Both the position numbers and the translations under genes were made by a program. Below are positions 1 to 10,092 of a stretch of 64,000 nucleotides of DNA, piece by piece. How positions within the stretch are numbered: position 1 is the stretch's first letter; each line of letters starts with the position of its first letter. The notes under the pieces are model-generated. The model had not been told where the DNA came from. It saw only the letters and a list, made by a program, of their open reading frames with translations, and made no database searches. The DNA comes from Afifella marina DSM 2698 (GTDB lineage Bacteria > Pseudomonadota > Alphaproteobacteria > Rhizobiales > Afifellaceae), in NCBI RefSeq assembly GCF_900102695.1, contig NZ_FMVW01000002.1:62001-126000 (forward strand). The letters run 5' to 3'.

Positions 1-21
1 TACCTCAAAAGGACGTCCAAC

Positions 22-1011
22 ATGATTAAGCCAATCCTCGGGCTTGCGGCTGCGGCCTTTGCTTTCGGCATGGCCGGCAGTGCTGCCGCCGACCCCTCCG
101 GCACGCTCACGGTCTACACCTCGCAGCCGAGCGAGCAGATGCAGAGCGTGATTGCAGCCTTCAACAAGGATTATCCGGACGTCCAGGTGGAACTCTTCCG
201 CTCAGGAACGACCGAGGTGATGAACAAGCTGCTCGCGGAGTTCGCCTCAGGTTCCTCGCCCGCCGATATCGTGCTCATCGCCGATGCCGTCGCCATGACG
301 CAGCTCAAAAACGACGACCGTCTGATGACCTATGACGATGCGCCGATCGCCGATATTCCCGATGCGCTGATCGATCCCGACCACACCTTCTTCGGCACCA
401 AGCTCATCACCACCGGCATCGTTTACAACACCAATCTCGTCGATAAGGCGCCGACCTCCTGGGCGGACCTGAAGGCCGAAGACGTCGCTTCCAAGACGAC
501 CATGCCGTCGCCGCTTTATTCAGGTGCCGCCGTCATCCATGTCGGCACCATGGTGCAGCAGCCCGAGTTCGGCTGGGATTATTATGAGGCGCTTGCCGAC
601 AACGGCGCCATCGCCGGGCAGGGCAATGGCTCCGTCATCGAGGCCGTCGCCCGCGGCGAGAAGGCCTATGGCATCATGATCGAATACATGGCCTTCAACG
701 CCAAGAAGAAGGGCTCGCCGGTCGAGTTCGTGTTTCCGCAAGAGGGCGTGACCGCGATCTCTCAACCCGTGGCGATCCTGAAGTCGACCGACAATGCGGA
801 AGCCGCCAAAGCCTTCGTCGATTGGCAGCTTTCCAAGAAAGCGCAGGAACAGTCCGTGGCTCAGGGCTATTTCCCGATCTTCGACGATGTGACGCCGCCC
901 GAAGGATATCCGAAGGTGGGCAACCTCAAGATCCTGCCGACAGACGCCGAGACGCTTCTTGAAAACGACCAGGCCAACAAGGAGAACTTCGCTGAGCTCT
1001 TCGGCGGTTGA
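22..1011 (+). CDS. ABC transporter periplasmic substrate-binding protein (Fe(III)- or phosphonate-type)
   Basis: A 329-residue extracellular solute-binding protein of the FbpA/PotD-like class. The first ~23 residues form a Sec signal peptide ending near GSAAA|DP. The mature protein opens with LTVYTSQPSEQ, a typical first strand and ligand loop of iron(III)- and 2-aminoethylphosphonate-binding proteins. An AAAAGGA Shine-Dalgarno sits 8-14 bp before the ATG, so the promoter lies at or before the window edge. It is the first gene of an import operon with a fused permease and an ATPase downstream. The ligand cannot be settled from sequence alone: iron(III) is the usual annotation, but AepX-type phosphonate binding is a realistic alternative because a metallo-hydrolase closes the operon. 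Confidence 0.85.
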   Translation: MIKPILGLAAAAFAFGMAGSAAADPSGTLTVYTSQPSEQMQSVIAAFNKDYPDVQVELFRSGTTEVMNKLLAEFASGSSPADIVLIADAVAMTQLKNDDRLMTYDDAPIADIPDALIDPDHTFFGTKLITTGIVYNTNLVDKAPTSWADLKAEDVASKTTMPSPLYSGAAVIHVGTMVQQPEFGWDYYEALADNGAIAGQGNGSVIEAVARGEKAYGIMIEYMAFNAKKKGSPVEFVFPQEGVTAISQPVAILKSTDNAEAAKAFVDWQLSKKAQEQSVAQGYFPIFDDVTPPEGYPKVGNLKILPTDAETLLENDQANKENFAELFGG

Positions 1012-2740
1012 TGTCGGTGCGGCGGGCGCGGCCTCCTCGCGCCTGCCTCTCTTGCGCTTTTTTGAGCGCCATTTCCTCCTCGTTCTCGTTGCCCTCTATC
1101 TTGCGGCCTTCGCTTTGTGGCCGCTTGGACAACTTTTCGCCGAGGCTCTGGCGCCAAACAAGGACGGCGTGCTTTTCGGAACGTTCCTCGATCAATGGGA
1201 AAGCCGCTCAGCGATCCGCGCCCTGAGCCATACGCTCGAGGCTTCGTTTCTCTCCACGCTCGTTTCCGTCTTCATCGGGGCCGTTGCCGCCGTGCTCCTC
1301 GTTCTCACCGATATGCGGTGGAAGAGCGCGATCGTCTTCATGCTGCTTTTGCCGCTCCTGATCCCGTCGCAGATCATGGCGCTCGCCTGGATCGAGCTCA
1401 CGGGTCCGACGAGCCCGATCCTCGCGCCGCTCGGGCTTGCGCCCGAGCCCGGCACGACCAACCCGCTTTATTCCAAATGGGGTATCGTCATCGTCATGGG
1501 GGTGGAGCATGCCGCTCTCGTCTTTTTGACGGTGCGCGCGGCGCTTTCTTCGTTGCCCATGGATATCGTCGAGGCGGCGCGGCTCGCCGGCGCCCGGCCT
1601 CTTCGCATCGTCATGCGCATCTTGATGCCACTCGCCTTTCCCTCCGTCCTGAGCGGAGCCGCGCTCGCTTTCGTCGCGTCGATCGGCAATTTCGGCGTGC
1701 CGGCGCTTCTCGGCATTCCGGGGCGCTACACGATGCTGACGACGCTCATCTATCAGCGCCTGCAAGGTTTCGGGCCGCAGGTGCTTGGTCAGGTCGCGGC
1801 GCTTGCCGTCATTCTGACGCTGATCGCCGCTGCCGGTCTTCTCCTGCGCAGCCTCGTCGCACGGCGGTTCGGGGCTGCCATCGAACGCTCCAGCGCGCCT
1901 CTCGTGCCGTTCCCGCTCGGCCGCGCGCGTTTGCCGGTCGAGGGTGTGTTTCTCGCCTTTCTGGCCGTCATTGCCATCCTGCCGCTCTTCGCCCTCGTCG
2001 GCACGTCGCTGTTGCCGGCGCTTGGCGTGCCACTGTCGCTCGAGACTCTGACGCTGGAGAATTACCGCTTCGTGCTTTTCGGCTACGAGGCGGCGCAGCG
2101 TGCCTTTATCAACAGTTTCGCTCTCGCGCTTTCGGCAGCGATGATCAGCGCGGCGGTGGCACTGCCGCTCGCTTATCTTTCGGTGATTGAGCGGCGTCCG
2201 CTTGCGCGCCTTCTCGACCTTTTCGCCGATGCGCCCTATGCCATTCCCGGCACGGTGCTCGCCATCGCCATTATCGTCGTCTTCCTGCCGCCGCTTCCTG
2301 GTCTCGGCGTCAGCCTCTACAATACCGGCTGGATCATCTTGGTCGCCTATCTCGCCCGTTTTCTCGCCCTCGTTCTGCGCCCGACGGTTGCCGCCATGGA
2401 AAGCCTCGATCCGGGCATGGACGAGGCGGCCCGTGCTGCCGGCGCCGGCATGCTCACACGCCTCAAGGCGGTCGTCGCACCGCTTCTGGCGCCAACGCTA
2501 GCGGCCGGTGGACTTCTCATCTTCATGCAGGCTTTCAACGAGCTCACCGTCTCGGCGCTTCTGTGGTCGAGCGGCTGGGAAACGCTCGGCGTCATGGTCT
2601 TCTTCCTGCACCGGGAAGGAAACACCACGGCGGCTGCGGCGCTGGCGACGCTCGCGCTAGTCGCGGCGCTCGGGCTTGCCGGCATCGCGGCGCTCTTTGC
2701 CCGCAGACTGCCTTCCGGAGTTGTGCCATGGCGGGGATGA
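959..2740 (+). CDS. ABC transporter permease, two fused membrane domains (FbpB/AepW-like)
   Basis: Inner-membrane permease of the importer. It has two copies of the binding-protein-dependent permease fold in one chain, each with an EAA-type loop (EAARLAGARPL in the first half, EAARAAGAGML in the second) that docks on the ATPase. This double arrangement is typical of Fe(III)/AEP/thiamine-class importers, which run about 530-590 residues. The reading frame opens at a TTG inside the 3' end of the binding-protein gene. No ATG is available near the stop of that gene in this frame, so the exact start is uncertain and the first membrane segment starts around residue 35. It overlaps the downstream ATPase gene, consistent with translational coupling. 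Confidence 0.85.
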   Translation: MKTTRPTRRTSLSSSAVDVGAAGAASSRLPLLRFFERHFLLVLVALYLAAFALWPLGQLFAEALAPNKDGVLFGTFLDQWESRSAIRALSHTLEASFLSTLVSVFIGAVAAVLLVLTDMRWKSAIVFMLLLPLLIPSQIMALAWIELTGPTSPILAPLGLAPEPGTTNPLYSKWGIVIVMGVEHAALVFLTVRAALSSLPMDIVEAARLAGARPLRIVMRILMPLAFPSVLSGAALAFVASIGNFGVPALLGIPGRYTMLTTLIYQRLQGFGPQVLGQVAALAVILTLIAAAGLLLRSLVARRFGAAIERSSAPLVPFPLGRARLPVEGVFLAFLAVIAILPLFALVGTSLLPALGVPLSLETLTLENYRFVLFGYEAAQRAFINSFALALSAAMISAAVALPLAYLSVIERRPLARLLDLFADAPYAIPGTVLAIAIIVVFLPPLPGLGVSLYNTGWIILVAYLARFLALVLRPTVAAMESLDPGMDEAARAAGAGMLTRLKAVVAPLLAPTLAAGGLLIFMQAFNELTVSALLWSSGWETLGVMVFFLHREGNTTAAAALATLALVAALGLAGIAALFARRLPSGVVPWRG

Positions 2741-3780
2741 CGGCCTCGGGTCTCGGTAAGCGTTTCGGCGAGACGGACGCGCTGCGTGCGGTCGACCTTG
2801 CCATCGAAAACGGAGAGTTCCTGGCGCTTCTCGGGCCTTCCGGTTGCGGCAAGACCACGCTTTTGCGCTTGATCGCCGGCTTTGAAGTGCCGGATGCGGG
2901 CGAATTGCATCTCGGTGACGAGGTGGTGGCGCGGGCGGGCTGGGCCTTGCCGCCCGAAGAGCGCAACGTCGGCATGGTGTTTCAGTCCTACGCGCTCTGG
3001 CCGCACATGTCGGTCGCCGACAATGTCGGTTTCGCGCTCAAGGTGCGCGGTCTAGAGGCTGGCGAATGCCGTCGGCGGATCGAGGATGCGCTCGAACTTG
3101 TGGGGCTCGGCGGCCTTTCCAGGCGCAAGCCGGCGGAGCTGTCGGGCGGACAGAAACAACGTGTGGCACTTGCCCGCTGTCTTGCCATGCAGCCCTCTGT
3201 CGTTCTTCTCGATGAGCCGCTCGCCAATCTCGACGCGCATCTGCGCGAAGCGATGCAGATCGAATTCCGCCGCTTTCACCGTGAGATCGGCGCCACCTTC
3301 GTCTACGTGACGCACGACCAGAGCGAGGCGATGGCGCTTGCCGATCGGGTCGCGGTGATGGATCGCGGGGCTTTGCAACAGGTCGCGGCGCCGCGGGAGC
3401 TCTACGCGGAGCCCGCAACCGAGATGGTGGCACGTTTCGTCGGACGCGGCATGGTCCTACCGGTGACGGTTGTCGGCCAGGACAGCGGCTTCATCGTCGC
3501 GGAGGCCTTTGGTGCGCAGATGCGGGTGAGGGGAACGGCGGCGGCCGGCGAAGAGCGCCTTCTCTGCGTGCGACCTGCCGATCTCGCGCTTGATGGTGCC
3601 GGTATGGAAGCGCGCGTCACCGCGGCTGCTTTCCAAGGGGCGGCGACCATCGTGTCGGCGCAGATCGAACAAGGAGAACATGTTTTGAGGCTCGAATGCC
3701 ATGGCCTGCCGCCTGAGGAAGGCGCGGCTGTCAGAATTTCCGTGCGCGATGGTTGGTTGTTGCCCGCGGGGCGCGCGTGA
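2728..3780 (+). CDS. ABC transporter ATP-binding protein
   Basis: A 350-residue ATPase that powers the importer. It has Walker A GPSGCGKTT, Q-loop FQSYALWPHM, signature LSGGQKQR, Walker B VVLLDEP and the switch histidine in VTHDQSEAMALADR, followed by a C-terminal TOBE-like domain from about residue 240. This is the FbpC/PotA/UgpC class. I place the start at the ATG at 2728, which overlaps the permease stop by 13 bp; longer in-frame extensions upstream lie inside the permease gene and look non-coding. The stop codon overlaps the next start by one base. Confidence 0.88.
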   Translation: MAGMTASGLGKRFGETDALRAVDLAIENGEFLALLGPSGCGKTTLLRLIAGFEVPDAGELHLGDEVVARAGWALPPEERNVGMVFQSYALWPHMSVADNVGFALKVRGLEAGECRRRIEDALELVGLGGLSRRKPAELSGGQKQRVALARCLAMQPSVVLLDEPLANLDAHLREAMQIEFRRFHREIGATFVYVTHDQSEAMALADRVAVMDRGALQQVAAPRELYAEPATEMVARFVGRGMVLPVTVVGQDSGFIVAEAFGAQMRVRGTAAAGEERLLCVRPADLALDGAGMEARVTAAAFQGAATIVSAQIEQGEHVLRLECHGLPPEEGAAVRISVRDGWLLPAGRA

Positions 3781-4862
3781 TGGGATTGATGTTCAAGGCG
3801 CTGTCCGGTCTCGGCCCGAAGCAGCCGGCGACCTTTCTCGTCGAGGCTGAGGGGCGGCGCATCATCTTCGATCTCGGAGAGGAGAAGGCGACCGGTCGAC
3901 GTGCCGATCTATCAAATCTCGGCAAAGTCGACGCCGTCGTCATCAGCCATGGCCATTTCGACCATATCGGTGCGCTCGAAAACTTGGAGATGCTCGGCAA
4001 TCCGGCACTTTATGCAAGCGGATCGGTGCTTGCGCGTATCGACCGGCCGGCCAATGCGCAGGAACTTCCCGTGTATGGCGAGACGGAAATCGCCGGTCTT
4101 CGCGCGAAGACCGGGCGCGACGGGCATGCGATCGGAGGGGTCTGGACCTTCCTCGATGTCGCTGGCGGCTTCATCTATATGGGCGACCACACGGATGAAT
4201 CGAACGTCTTCGCCTTCGATCCGCCGCCGCCGGCGGCGACCATCGTGCTCGATGCCTCCTATGGTGATGCGGACGAGCCGCGGTCGGCCCAAATCGGTGA
4301 CATTCTGCAGCTCACCGCAAACGGGCGCGTGCTCATCCCGATCCCTCCCGATGGACGCGGCATCGAGATGGCGTTGATCGCCGACGAGGCCGGGCGCAAG
4401 ATTGCGATCGACGAGAACGTTCGGAAATATCTTCGGCGCATCGCCGGTCCCGATCGCGAGTTTGCTTTGCCGGGCGTTGCGGAACGCGCCGGGCACCTCG
4501 CCGAAAGCGCAGATGATGCGGCCGATCCCGGGGCCAAGGCGGACGTCTTTCTTGCCGCCGATGCCGATGGTGATTTTGGCGTGAGCGGGGAGATCATCGA
4601 TCGCTATCTGCGCGACCTCTCCGTCGTCTTTACCGGTCACCTGCACAAATCGACGCGCGGGTACAAAATGGTGCAGGATGGCGAAGCCGTTTTCCGCCGG
4701 TACAACGTGCATCCGACATTGCCGCAGAACGTGCGCCTGGCGCGTGCCGTGAACGCCTCGACGGTGGTTCCGGCCTTTGCCGATCCGGGGTATCTCAGCG
4801 CTTTTGAGACGGCCTTCGCGCCCGCCCGTGTCGATCTCTCCGGCGCGTTTGCGACCGGCTGA
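3780..4862 (+). CDS. MBL-fold metallo-hydrolase
   Basis: A 360-residue metallo-beta-lactamase-fold protein with the metal-binding signature SHGHFDH near residue 56 and further candidate ligands in MGDHTDE and FTGHLHK. The last feature recalls the late histidines of the RNase J/phosphodiesterase branch. No signal peptide is visible, so it is probably cytoplasmic. The ATG at 3780 overlaps the TGA of the ATPase gene, so it is almost certainly co-translated with the importer. It may hydrolyse the imported ligand, such as a phosphodiester or phosphonate ester, which would argue against iron as the substrate. This is inference; no substrate can be read from the sequence. It converges with the exporter operon, only 3 bp away. 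Confidence 0.75.
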   Translation: MGLMFKALSGLGPKQPATFLVEAEGRRIIFDLGEEKATGRRADLSNLGKVDAVVISHGHFDHIGALENLEMLGNPALYASGSVLARIDRPANAQELPVYGETEIAGLRAKTGRDGHAIGGVWTFLDVAGGFIYMGDHTDESNVFAFDPPPPAATIVLDASYGDADEPRSAQIGDILQLTANGRVLIPIPPDGRGIEMALIADEAGRKIAIDENVRKYLRRIAGPDREFALPGVAERAGHLAESADDAADPGAKADVFLAADADGDFGVSGEIIDRYLRDLSVVFTGHLHKSTRGYKMVQDGEAVFRRYNVHPTLPQNVRLARAVNASTVVPAFADPGYLSAFETAFAPARVDLSGAFATG

Positions 4863-4865
4863 GGC

Positions 4866-5987
4866 TCACGCCATTTCGGTGATCGTCTTGCGAAAGCGGG
4901 TCAGCGCAAGGGTGAAGAGAACCGCACCGATCGCTGCGATTGCGAGGAATTGCGGCCACACGACGCTGAATCCCGCACCGCGATAAAGGATTGCCTGCGC
5001 CAGCGAGACGAAATGCGTGTTCGGTGCCGCGAGCATGATCGTCTGGACGATATCGGGCATGCTTTCGCGCGGCGTCATCCCGCCCGACAGCATTTCGAGA
5101 GGCAGAAGGACGAGGATCAGCAGAAGCCCGAATTGCGGCATCGATCGTGCCAGCGTTGCGAGGAAGATGCCGATCGAGGTCGAGGCGAAGACGTGCAGTG
5201 CGGCGCCCACGAGAAAAAGAGCGATCGAGCCTTCGATCGGCACCGACAAGAGCCCCTCGATCACGACGGTGAGCGACAGGAAGCAGGATACGACGACGAC
5301 AAGGCCCATCGCCCAGATCTTGGCCGCCATGATCTCAAACGGCGTCACGGGCATGACGAGCAGATGCTCCACCGTGCCATGCTCCCGCTCGCGGATGAGG
5401 GCCGCTCCGGTCAGCACGATCGACAGAAGCGTGATGTTGTTGATCACCTCCATGATGGAGCCGAACCAGGCGCGGTCGAGGAGCGGATTGAAGCGGGAAC
5501 GCAGCTCTAATTCGACCGGGAGCCGGTCGATGGCGCGGTAGTGGCGGGCGAAGTCCTCTACCTCGCCGAGGACGATCGATTGGATATAGCCCGATCCCGT
5601 GAAGGCCTGGGTGACGAGCGTTGCATCGACATTGAGCTGCAAAGTCGGCGTGCGCCCGGCGAGCATGTCGAGTTGGAAATCGGGCGGAATGACCAGCGCG
5701 AACGTGTCGAGGCCGGCATCCATCCGCTGGTCCATTTCCGACGCGGTGATCATCTTCGGCGGAACGAAATAGGGCGGATAGAAGTCTGAGACGATGCGCG
5801 TCGAGAGCGGCGATCGATCCTCATCGACGATGCTGATGGTGGCGCGGTTGAGGCTTTCCGGCATCGAGGTGGCTGCCGCATAGACGCCAAGTGTGAAGGC
5901 GTAGACGATGAGGATCACCATCATCGGGTCGCGCACCAGGCTGCGTAATTCCTTCACCCCGAGATTGCCGATATTGGCGAGCCGCAT
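4866..5987 (-). CDS. ABC-2 type transporter permease (YhhJ-like)
   Basis: A 373-residue inner-membrane permease of the ABC-2 superfamily, with an N-terminal helix (MMVILIVYAFTLGV), a large periplasmic loop and a C-terminal block of five to six hydrophobic segments. The ABC-2 signature REREHGTVEHLLVMP is present after the first membrane helices. I chose the ATG at 5987 (MRLANIG), which follows the stop of the upstream gene after one base; the frame extends further upstream but overlaps that gene. Its partners are the RbbA-type ATPase/permease and an HlyD adaptor, the same trio as E. coli yhiI-rbbA-yhhJ. The exported substrate is unknown. Confidence 0.85.
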   Translation of the reverse strand: MRLANIGNLGVKELRSLVRDPMMVILIVYAFTLGVYAAATSMPESLNRATISIVDEDRSPLSTRIVSDFYPPYFVPPKMITASEMDQRMDAGLDTFALVIPPDFQLDMLAGRTPTLQLNVDATLVTQAFTGSGYIQSIVLGEVEDFARHYRAIDRLPVELELRSRFNPLLDRAWFGSIMEVINNITLLSIVLTGAALIREREHGTVEHLLVMPVTPFEIMAAKIWAMGLVVVVSCFLSLTVVIEGLLSVPIEGSIALFLVGAALHVFASTSIGIFLATLARSMPQFGLLLILVLLPLEMLSGGMTPRESMPDIVQTIMLAAPNTHFVSLAQAILYRGAGFSVVWPQFLAIAAIGAVLFTLALTRFRKTITEMA

Positions 5988-5988
5988 C

Positions 5989-8760
5989 TCACCGCTCCTG
6001 TTTTTTGAGGAGAAGAGCGGTGGCGGCAAGGAGAACCGGGGTCGCGAGCGCCAGCGGCAGGAAAGCTCCGCTCAGCTCCGAGAATCCGAGGCTCTTTGAG
6101 AAGGTGCCGCGTGCGATCGTGAGAAAATGCGCGGTCGGATAGATCTCGCCGACCAATCTGCCGATGCCTTCGAGTGCCGAGACCGGATCCGTCAGCCCGG
6201 AAAAGTTGACAGCCGGAAGGATGGTCAGGATCGCCACGCCGAAAATCGAGGCGATCTGGCTTTTCATGAAAGTCGACATGAAGAGGCCGAGTGCCGTGGC
6301 CGAGCACACGTAAAGGAAGGCCGCCGTCGCAAGGGCAAGAAAACTGCCTTTGAAGGGAACGGCGAAAACCGTCACGGCTAGCGCCGTCAGAAGCAGAAAG
6401 CTCAGCCAGCCGAGAACGATATAGGGGATCTGCTTGCCGAGAAGAAACTCCAGCTTCGTCGTCGGCGTCACGTAGAAATTGACGATGGAGCCGAGCTCCT
6501 TTTCACGCACGACGCTCAAAGCCGCGAGCATTGCGGGGATCAGCATCAACAGGATCGGGATCACCGCCGGCACCATGGCGACGATGCTCTTCACGTCCGG
6601 ATTGTAGCGGAAGCGGGTCTCTAGATCGACGAGACTGGCGAGGCCCGTGGAGCGGCCGGTTTCCTTCGCCTTGGCGAGCAGCCACTGGGTGTGCATCCCT
6701 TGCACGTAGCCTTTGATCGTTTCCGCTCGTGTCGGCATGGCGCCGTCGATCCAGGCGCCGATCTCGACATTGTCGCCGCGTGCGACATCACGGGCGAAAC
6801 CGGGCGGGATTTCGATCGCCAGACCAATTTCTCCGGCGCGCATGCGCTGGTCCAGATCTTCGTAACTCGTGATCGGCGGCTTCTCGATGAAATAGCGGGA
6901 GCCGGCGATGTTGAAAGCATAATCGCGCGACAGGCCGGTCTGGTCGCGGTCGAGGACGGCGAAGCTCAAATCCTCCACGTCGAGGCTGATGCCGTAACCC
7001 ATGATGAACATCAAAATGACGCTGCCGACAATAGCGAGCGTCAGGCGGATCGGGTCCCGGCGGACCTCCTGGCTTTCGCGGCGCGAATAGCTCGCCATGC
7101 GGCGCAGATCGAAGAAGCGGCGCGGGGGGCGCATCTCAGTGGCCGGATCCTGGGAGATGAGGGCGGTTTTGTTTGGGGCCTGTTCCTCATCCGCTCCCGC
7201 CTCTTCGAGATAGGAGATGAAGGCATCTTCGAGAGAGGCGGCACCGCGTTTTTCGACGAGGTCTTTCGGTTTGTCGGTTACGAGCACCTTGCCGGCATGC
7301 ATGAGCGAAATACGGTCGCAGCGCGCCGCCTCGTTCATGAAGTGCGTCGAGATGAAGATCGTCACCCCGTCGCGGCGCGATAGCTCCACGATCATCCGCC
7401 AGAACGCGTCACGGGCGACGAGATCGACGCCGGAGGTGGGCTCGTCGAGGATGAGCATCTCCGGCTTGTGGATCATGGCGACCGCGAGCGAGAGGCGCTG
7501 ACGGTGCCCGAGCGGCAGGGAATCGGGAAAATCGTCGAGGATCTCGGCGAGGTCGAAACGCTCCACCATCTCGCGGATGCGCGCCGGAATGTCCGCCTCC
7601 GGGACGCGGAAGAGACGGGCATGGAGCTCGAGATTCTGTCTCACCGACAGCTCGGTGTAGAGGGAGAAGGCTTGCGACATGTATCCCACCCGCTCGCGCG
7701 TGGTGAGGTCGCGCGGATCGACCTCTTCGCCGAAGAGAAAGGCTTTGCCTTCCGAGGGGGCGAGCAGGCCGGTCAGCATCTTCATCGTCGTCGTCTTGCC
7801 GCAGCCGTTGGAGCCGAGGAAGCCGAAGATCTCGCCGCGCGGAATGCGAAAGCTCACATGGTCGACGGCGGTGAAGCTGCCGAAGCGCATGGTCAGCCCT
7901 TCCGCCTCAATGGCGGGGGCGCCGCCGTCCTCTTGTGACTGCGGCGGGATGACGACCGGCTGATATCCGGCCTGCTTCTCTTCAGGCAGGAGCGCGATGA
8001 AAGCTGCCTCAAGCGTCTGCGTTCCGGTTTTCTCAAGAAGCTCGTCCGCCGTTCCCGTGGCGAGCACATGGCCGCCATCCATGGCGACGAGCCAGTCGAA
8101 GCGTGCGGCCTCTTCCATATAGGCGGTGGCGACCACGACGCTCATCGTCGGGCGGTCGGCCCGGATCTGGTCGATCAGTTCCCAGAACTGACGGCGGGAG
8201 AGGGGATCGACGCCGGTCGTCGGCTCGTCGAGAAGAAGGAGGTCGGGGTCGTGAATGAGTGCGCAGCAAAGACCGAGCTTCTGCTTCATGCCGCCCGACA
8301 ATTTGCCCGCCGGGCGTGTCAGGAAGGGGCCGAGGCCCGTGGCCTCGGTCAGCTCGTGGATGCGGCGTTCCCGTTCCACCTTTCCGTGGCCGAAGAGGCG
8401 GGCAAAGAAATCGAGGTTCTCGGACACCGACAGTGTCGGATAGAGGTTCTTGCCGAGCCCTTGAGGCATGTAGGCGATGCGCGGGCAAACCGCGGCGCGG
8501 TGGCGGGAATCCTTCATGCTGCCGCCGAGCACGTCAACCTCGCCCTTCTGGACGCGACGGGCTCCGGAGATGAGGGAAAAGAGGCTCGATTTGCCGACCC
8601 CGTCGGGACCGATGAGCGCCACGGCGCGCCCGGTAGGAATGTCGAGCGTGATATCGTCGAGCGCCTTAGTGGCACCAAACCGCAGCGCCACATGCGCGAG
8701 GGTCGCGACCGGCGGATGCGTCTCGCCGTCAGAATTGGACGTCGGCAGGGGCGGCTTCAT
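5989..8760 (-). CDS. Fused ABC ATPase-ATPase-permease (RbbA/YhiH-like)
   Basis: A 923-residue fusion of two ABC ATPase domains and an ABC-2 permease. The first ATPase (about 15-240) has Walker [10 protein letters not shown] at 51-59 and signature LSGGMKQK. The second (about 290-525) has Walker [10 protein letters not shown] and Walker [13 protein letters not shown], but its signature position reads LGHRQR rather than LSGGQ. That change is common in this family and suggests asymmetric ATP sites. The C-terminal part (about 570-920) carries the membrane helices with [15 protein letters not shown]. coli RbbA was described as ribosome-associated, but the HlyD and permease neighbours point to an export function here. 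It overlaps the HlyD gene by 4 bp. Confidence 0.88.
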   Translation of the reverse strand: MKPPLPTSNSDGETHPPVATLAHVALRFGATKALDDITLDIPTGRAVALIGPDGVGKSSLFSLISGARRVQKGEVDVLGGSMKDSRHRAAVCPRIAYMPQGLGKNLYPTLSVSENLDFFARLFGHGKVERERRIHELTEATGLGPFLTRPAGKLSGGMKQKLGLCCALIHDPDLLLLDEPTTGVDPLSRRQFWELIDQIRADRPTMSVVVATAYMEEAARFDWLVAMDGGHVLATGTADELLEKTGTQTLEAAFIALLPEEKQAGYQPVVIPPQSQEDGGAPAIEAEGLTMRFGSFTAVDHVSFRIPRGEIFGFLGSNGCGKTTTMKMLTGLLAPSEGKAFLFGEEVDPRDLTTRERVGYMSQAFSLYTELSVRQNLELHARLFRVPEADIPARIREMVERFDLAEILDDFPDSLPLGHRQRLSLAVAMIHKPEMLILDEPTSGVDLVARDAFWRMIVELSRRDGVTIFISTHFMNEAARCDRISLMHAGKVLVTDKPKDLVEKRGAASLEDAFISYLEEAGADEEQAPNKTALISQDPATEMRPPRRFFDLRRMASYSRRESQEVRRDPIRLTLAIVGSVILMFIMGYGISLDVEDLSFAVLDRDQTGLSRDYAFNIAGSRYFIEKPPITSYEDLDQRMRAGEIGLAIEIPPGFARDVARGDNVEIGAWIDGAMPTRAETIKGYVQGMHTQWLLAKAKETGRSTGLASLVDLETRFRYNPDVKSIVAMVPAVIPILLMLIPAMLAALSVVREKELGSIVNFYVTPTTKLEFLLGKQIPYIVLGWLSFLLLTALAVTVFAVPFKGSFLALATAAFLYVCSATALGLFMSTFMKSQIASIFGVAILTILPAVNFSGLTDPVSALEGIGRLVGEIYPTAHFLTIARGTFSKSLGFSELSGAFLPLALATPVLLAATALLLKKQER

Positions 8761-9881
8761 TCTGCGCCCGTCAGCGCGCCCCCGGGCTCAGGCTCTGGCG
8801 AGCCCCCTCGCGGCACATTGACCTTCAGATGGTCCGGCCAAGCGGCATCGCTGTCCGTCTTCACATAGGCCATTCCGGGCAAACCGGTTTTGACGTAGCG
8901 GATATGCTCCTTGAGCAGCTCAGAGGGGATCTGAGCTTTGACGCGGAACATCAATTTTTGCCGCTCTTCGGCCGTTTCCACGGTTTTGGGCGTGAACTGG
9001 GCGACGTCGGCGACATAGGAAATGGTCGCCGGGATCACATATTGCGGGGCGGCGTCGAGCACGATGCGCGCCTCAGCCCCCAGTGCCACACGGCCCGCCT
9101 GAAGCGTAGGCAGGAAGAACGTCATGTAGACATCCGACAGGTCGACGAGGTTCAAAATCGCGCTGCCGGCGTTCACGACCTCGCCAGGCTGGGCGACACG
9201 ATACTGAATGCGGCCCATCCGGGGTGAGGTGAGCGTGCTGTCGTCGAGATCGGTTTTGATCCGCTCCACGGTGGCGCGCACGGCGTCCACTTGCGCTTCG
9301 GCGTTGATGACCCCCGCGCGCGCGTATCCGAGCGCCGCGTCGGCTGCTGCCACCTTGGCTTTTGCGGCCGCGAGCGCCGCCTTGGCGCCTTCGTAGGCGG
9401 CCTTGTCGTCGTCATATTGTTGGACGGAGCCGGTGCCCCGCTCCGACAAGGTCTGGCTGCGGGTGAGACGCTTTTCTGCGGCCTCCAGCGTAGCATCTTG
9501 CTGCGCGACGGTGGCTTCGGCTGCTTCCTTCTCCGCCTGGCGCTGCGTCACCTGGCTTTTGGCCGTGTCGATGCCGATTTCGGCAGAGCGCAATTGCGCC
9601 TTCGCCTCGCGCAATTGCGCTTCGAGCGAGGCGGTATCCATCTTGGCGAGCTCCTCACCCGCGGCGACATAGTCGCCCTCCTGGACATAGACCTCCTGCA
9701 GCCGCCCGGCCGTCTTGCTGGCGACGTCGATCTCGACCGCTTCGATACGGCCATTGCTGGCGGCGATCGCCGCGTTCTCATCCTCGCCGGTGGCGAGGGT
9801 TTTGAGCTCGGGCCAATAGGAATAGCCGACGCCGGCCACAATTGCCGCAATGAGGAGGACGAGCAGGAGCTTTCTTGTCAT
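8757..9881 (-). CDS. HlyD-family periplasmic adaptor (YhiI-like)
   Basis: A 374-residue membrane-fusion protein. It has one N-terminal membrane anchor (residues 4-22), a first half-lipoyl domain ([22 protein letters not shown]), an Ala/Glu/Gln-rich coiled-coil hairpin at about 90-215, a second half-lipoyl ([20 protein letters not shown]) and a beta-barrel region. It should link the inner-membrane exporter to an outer-membrane TolC-like channel, which is not encoded in the window. It is first in the exporter operon. The upstream gap holds no recognisable regulator gene. Confidence 0.87.
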   Translation of the reverse strand: MTRKLLLVLLIAAIVAGVGYSYWPELKTLATGEDENAAIAASNGRIEAVEIDVASKTAGRLQEVYVQEGDYVAAGEELAKMDTASLEAQLREAKAQLRSAEIGIDTAKSQVTQRQAEKEAAEATVAQQDATLEAAEKRLTRSQTLSERGTGSVQQYDDDKAAYEGAKAALAAAKAKVAAADAALGYARAGVINAEAQVDAVRATVERIKTDLDDSTLTSPRMGRIQYRVAQPGEVVNAGSAILNLVDLSDVYMTFFLPTLQAGRVALGAEARIVLDAAPQYVIPATISYVADVAQFTPKTVETAEERQKLMFRVKAQIPSELLKEHIRYVKTGLPGMAYVKTDSDAAWPDHLKVNVPRGGSPEPEPGGALTGAE

Positions 9882-9998
9882 GGAGACAGGCCAGTCTTCG
9901 CTGGCGGCGTGGGGGACTGCGACGGACGTCGCAGTTTTGCCGCTTCGCCTAAAAGGTACTCTAGCGGACCTATCCTGGCAAGCTGAAGCTTGGGTCCA

Positions 9999-10035
9999 TC
10001 ACACGCCCTGAGCGCTGATAGATCAGGGCGTGTGA
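9999..10035. repeat. 13-bp perfect inverted repeat
   Basis: TCACACGCCCTGA (9999-10011) is perfectly complementary to TCAGGGCGTGTGA (10023-10035) with an 11-nt loop. There is no T-run on either side, so it is not a classical terminator. It may be an interspersed palindromic element or an mRNA 3'-end stabiliser downstream of cheR. Confidence 0.7.
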
Positions 10036-10060
10036 CGATGGGATGCACGTCGAAGAAATA

Positions 10061-10090
10061 GCCGCTCCGCCTTGGTGCGGAGCGGCTTTT
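10061..10090. terminator. Terminator hairpin downstream of cheR
   Basis: GCCGCTCCGC and GCGGAGCGGC pair perfectly around a 6-nt loop, flanked by TTTT on the plus side and by TATTTCTT on the minus-strand reading. It starts 3 bp after the cheR stop, so it is best read as the che-operon terminator, possibly bidirectional. Confidence 0.8.
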
Positions 10091-10092
10091 GA

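Larger units (their letters stand above)
9882..10092. other. Intergenic region between the exporter and che operons
   Basis: 211 bp holding the 5' leader of the HlyD gene and the 3' end of the che operon. It contains two strong inverted repeats, listed separately. No gene of convincing coding character was seen. Confidence 0.6.

Noticed and set aside
9978-9997. GCAAGCT and AGCTT words in the gap before cheR
   Set aside because: Looked like another flagellar promoter, but the 7-nt gap is not followed by a -10-like box on either strand and the gene it would serve is the exporter.
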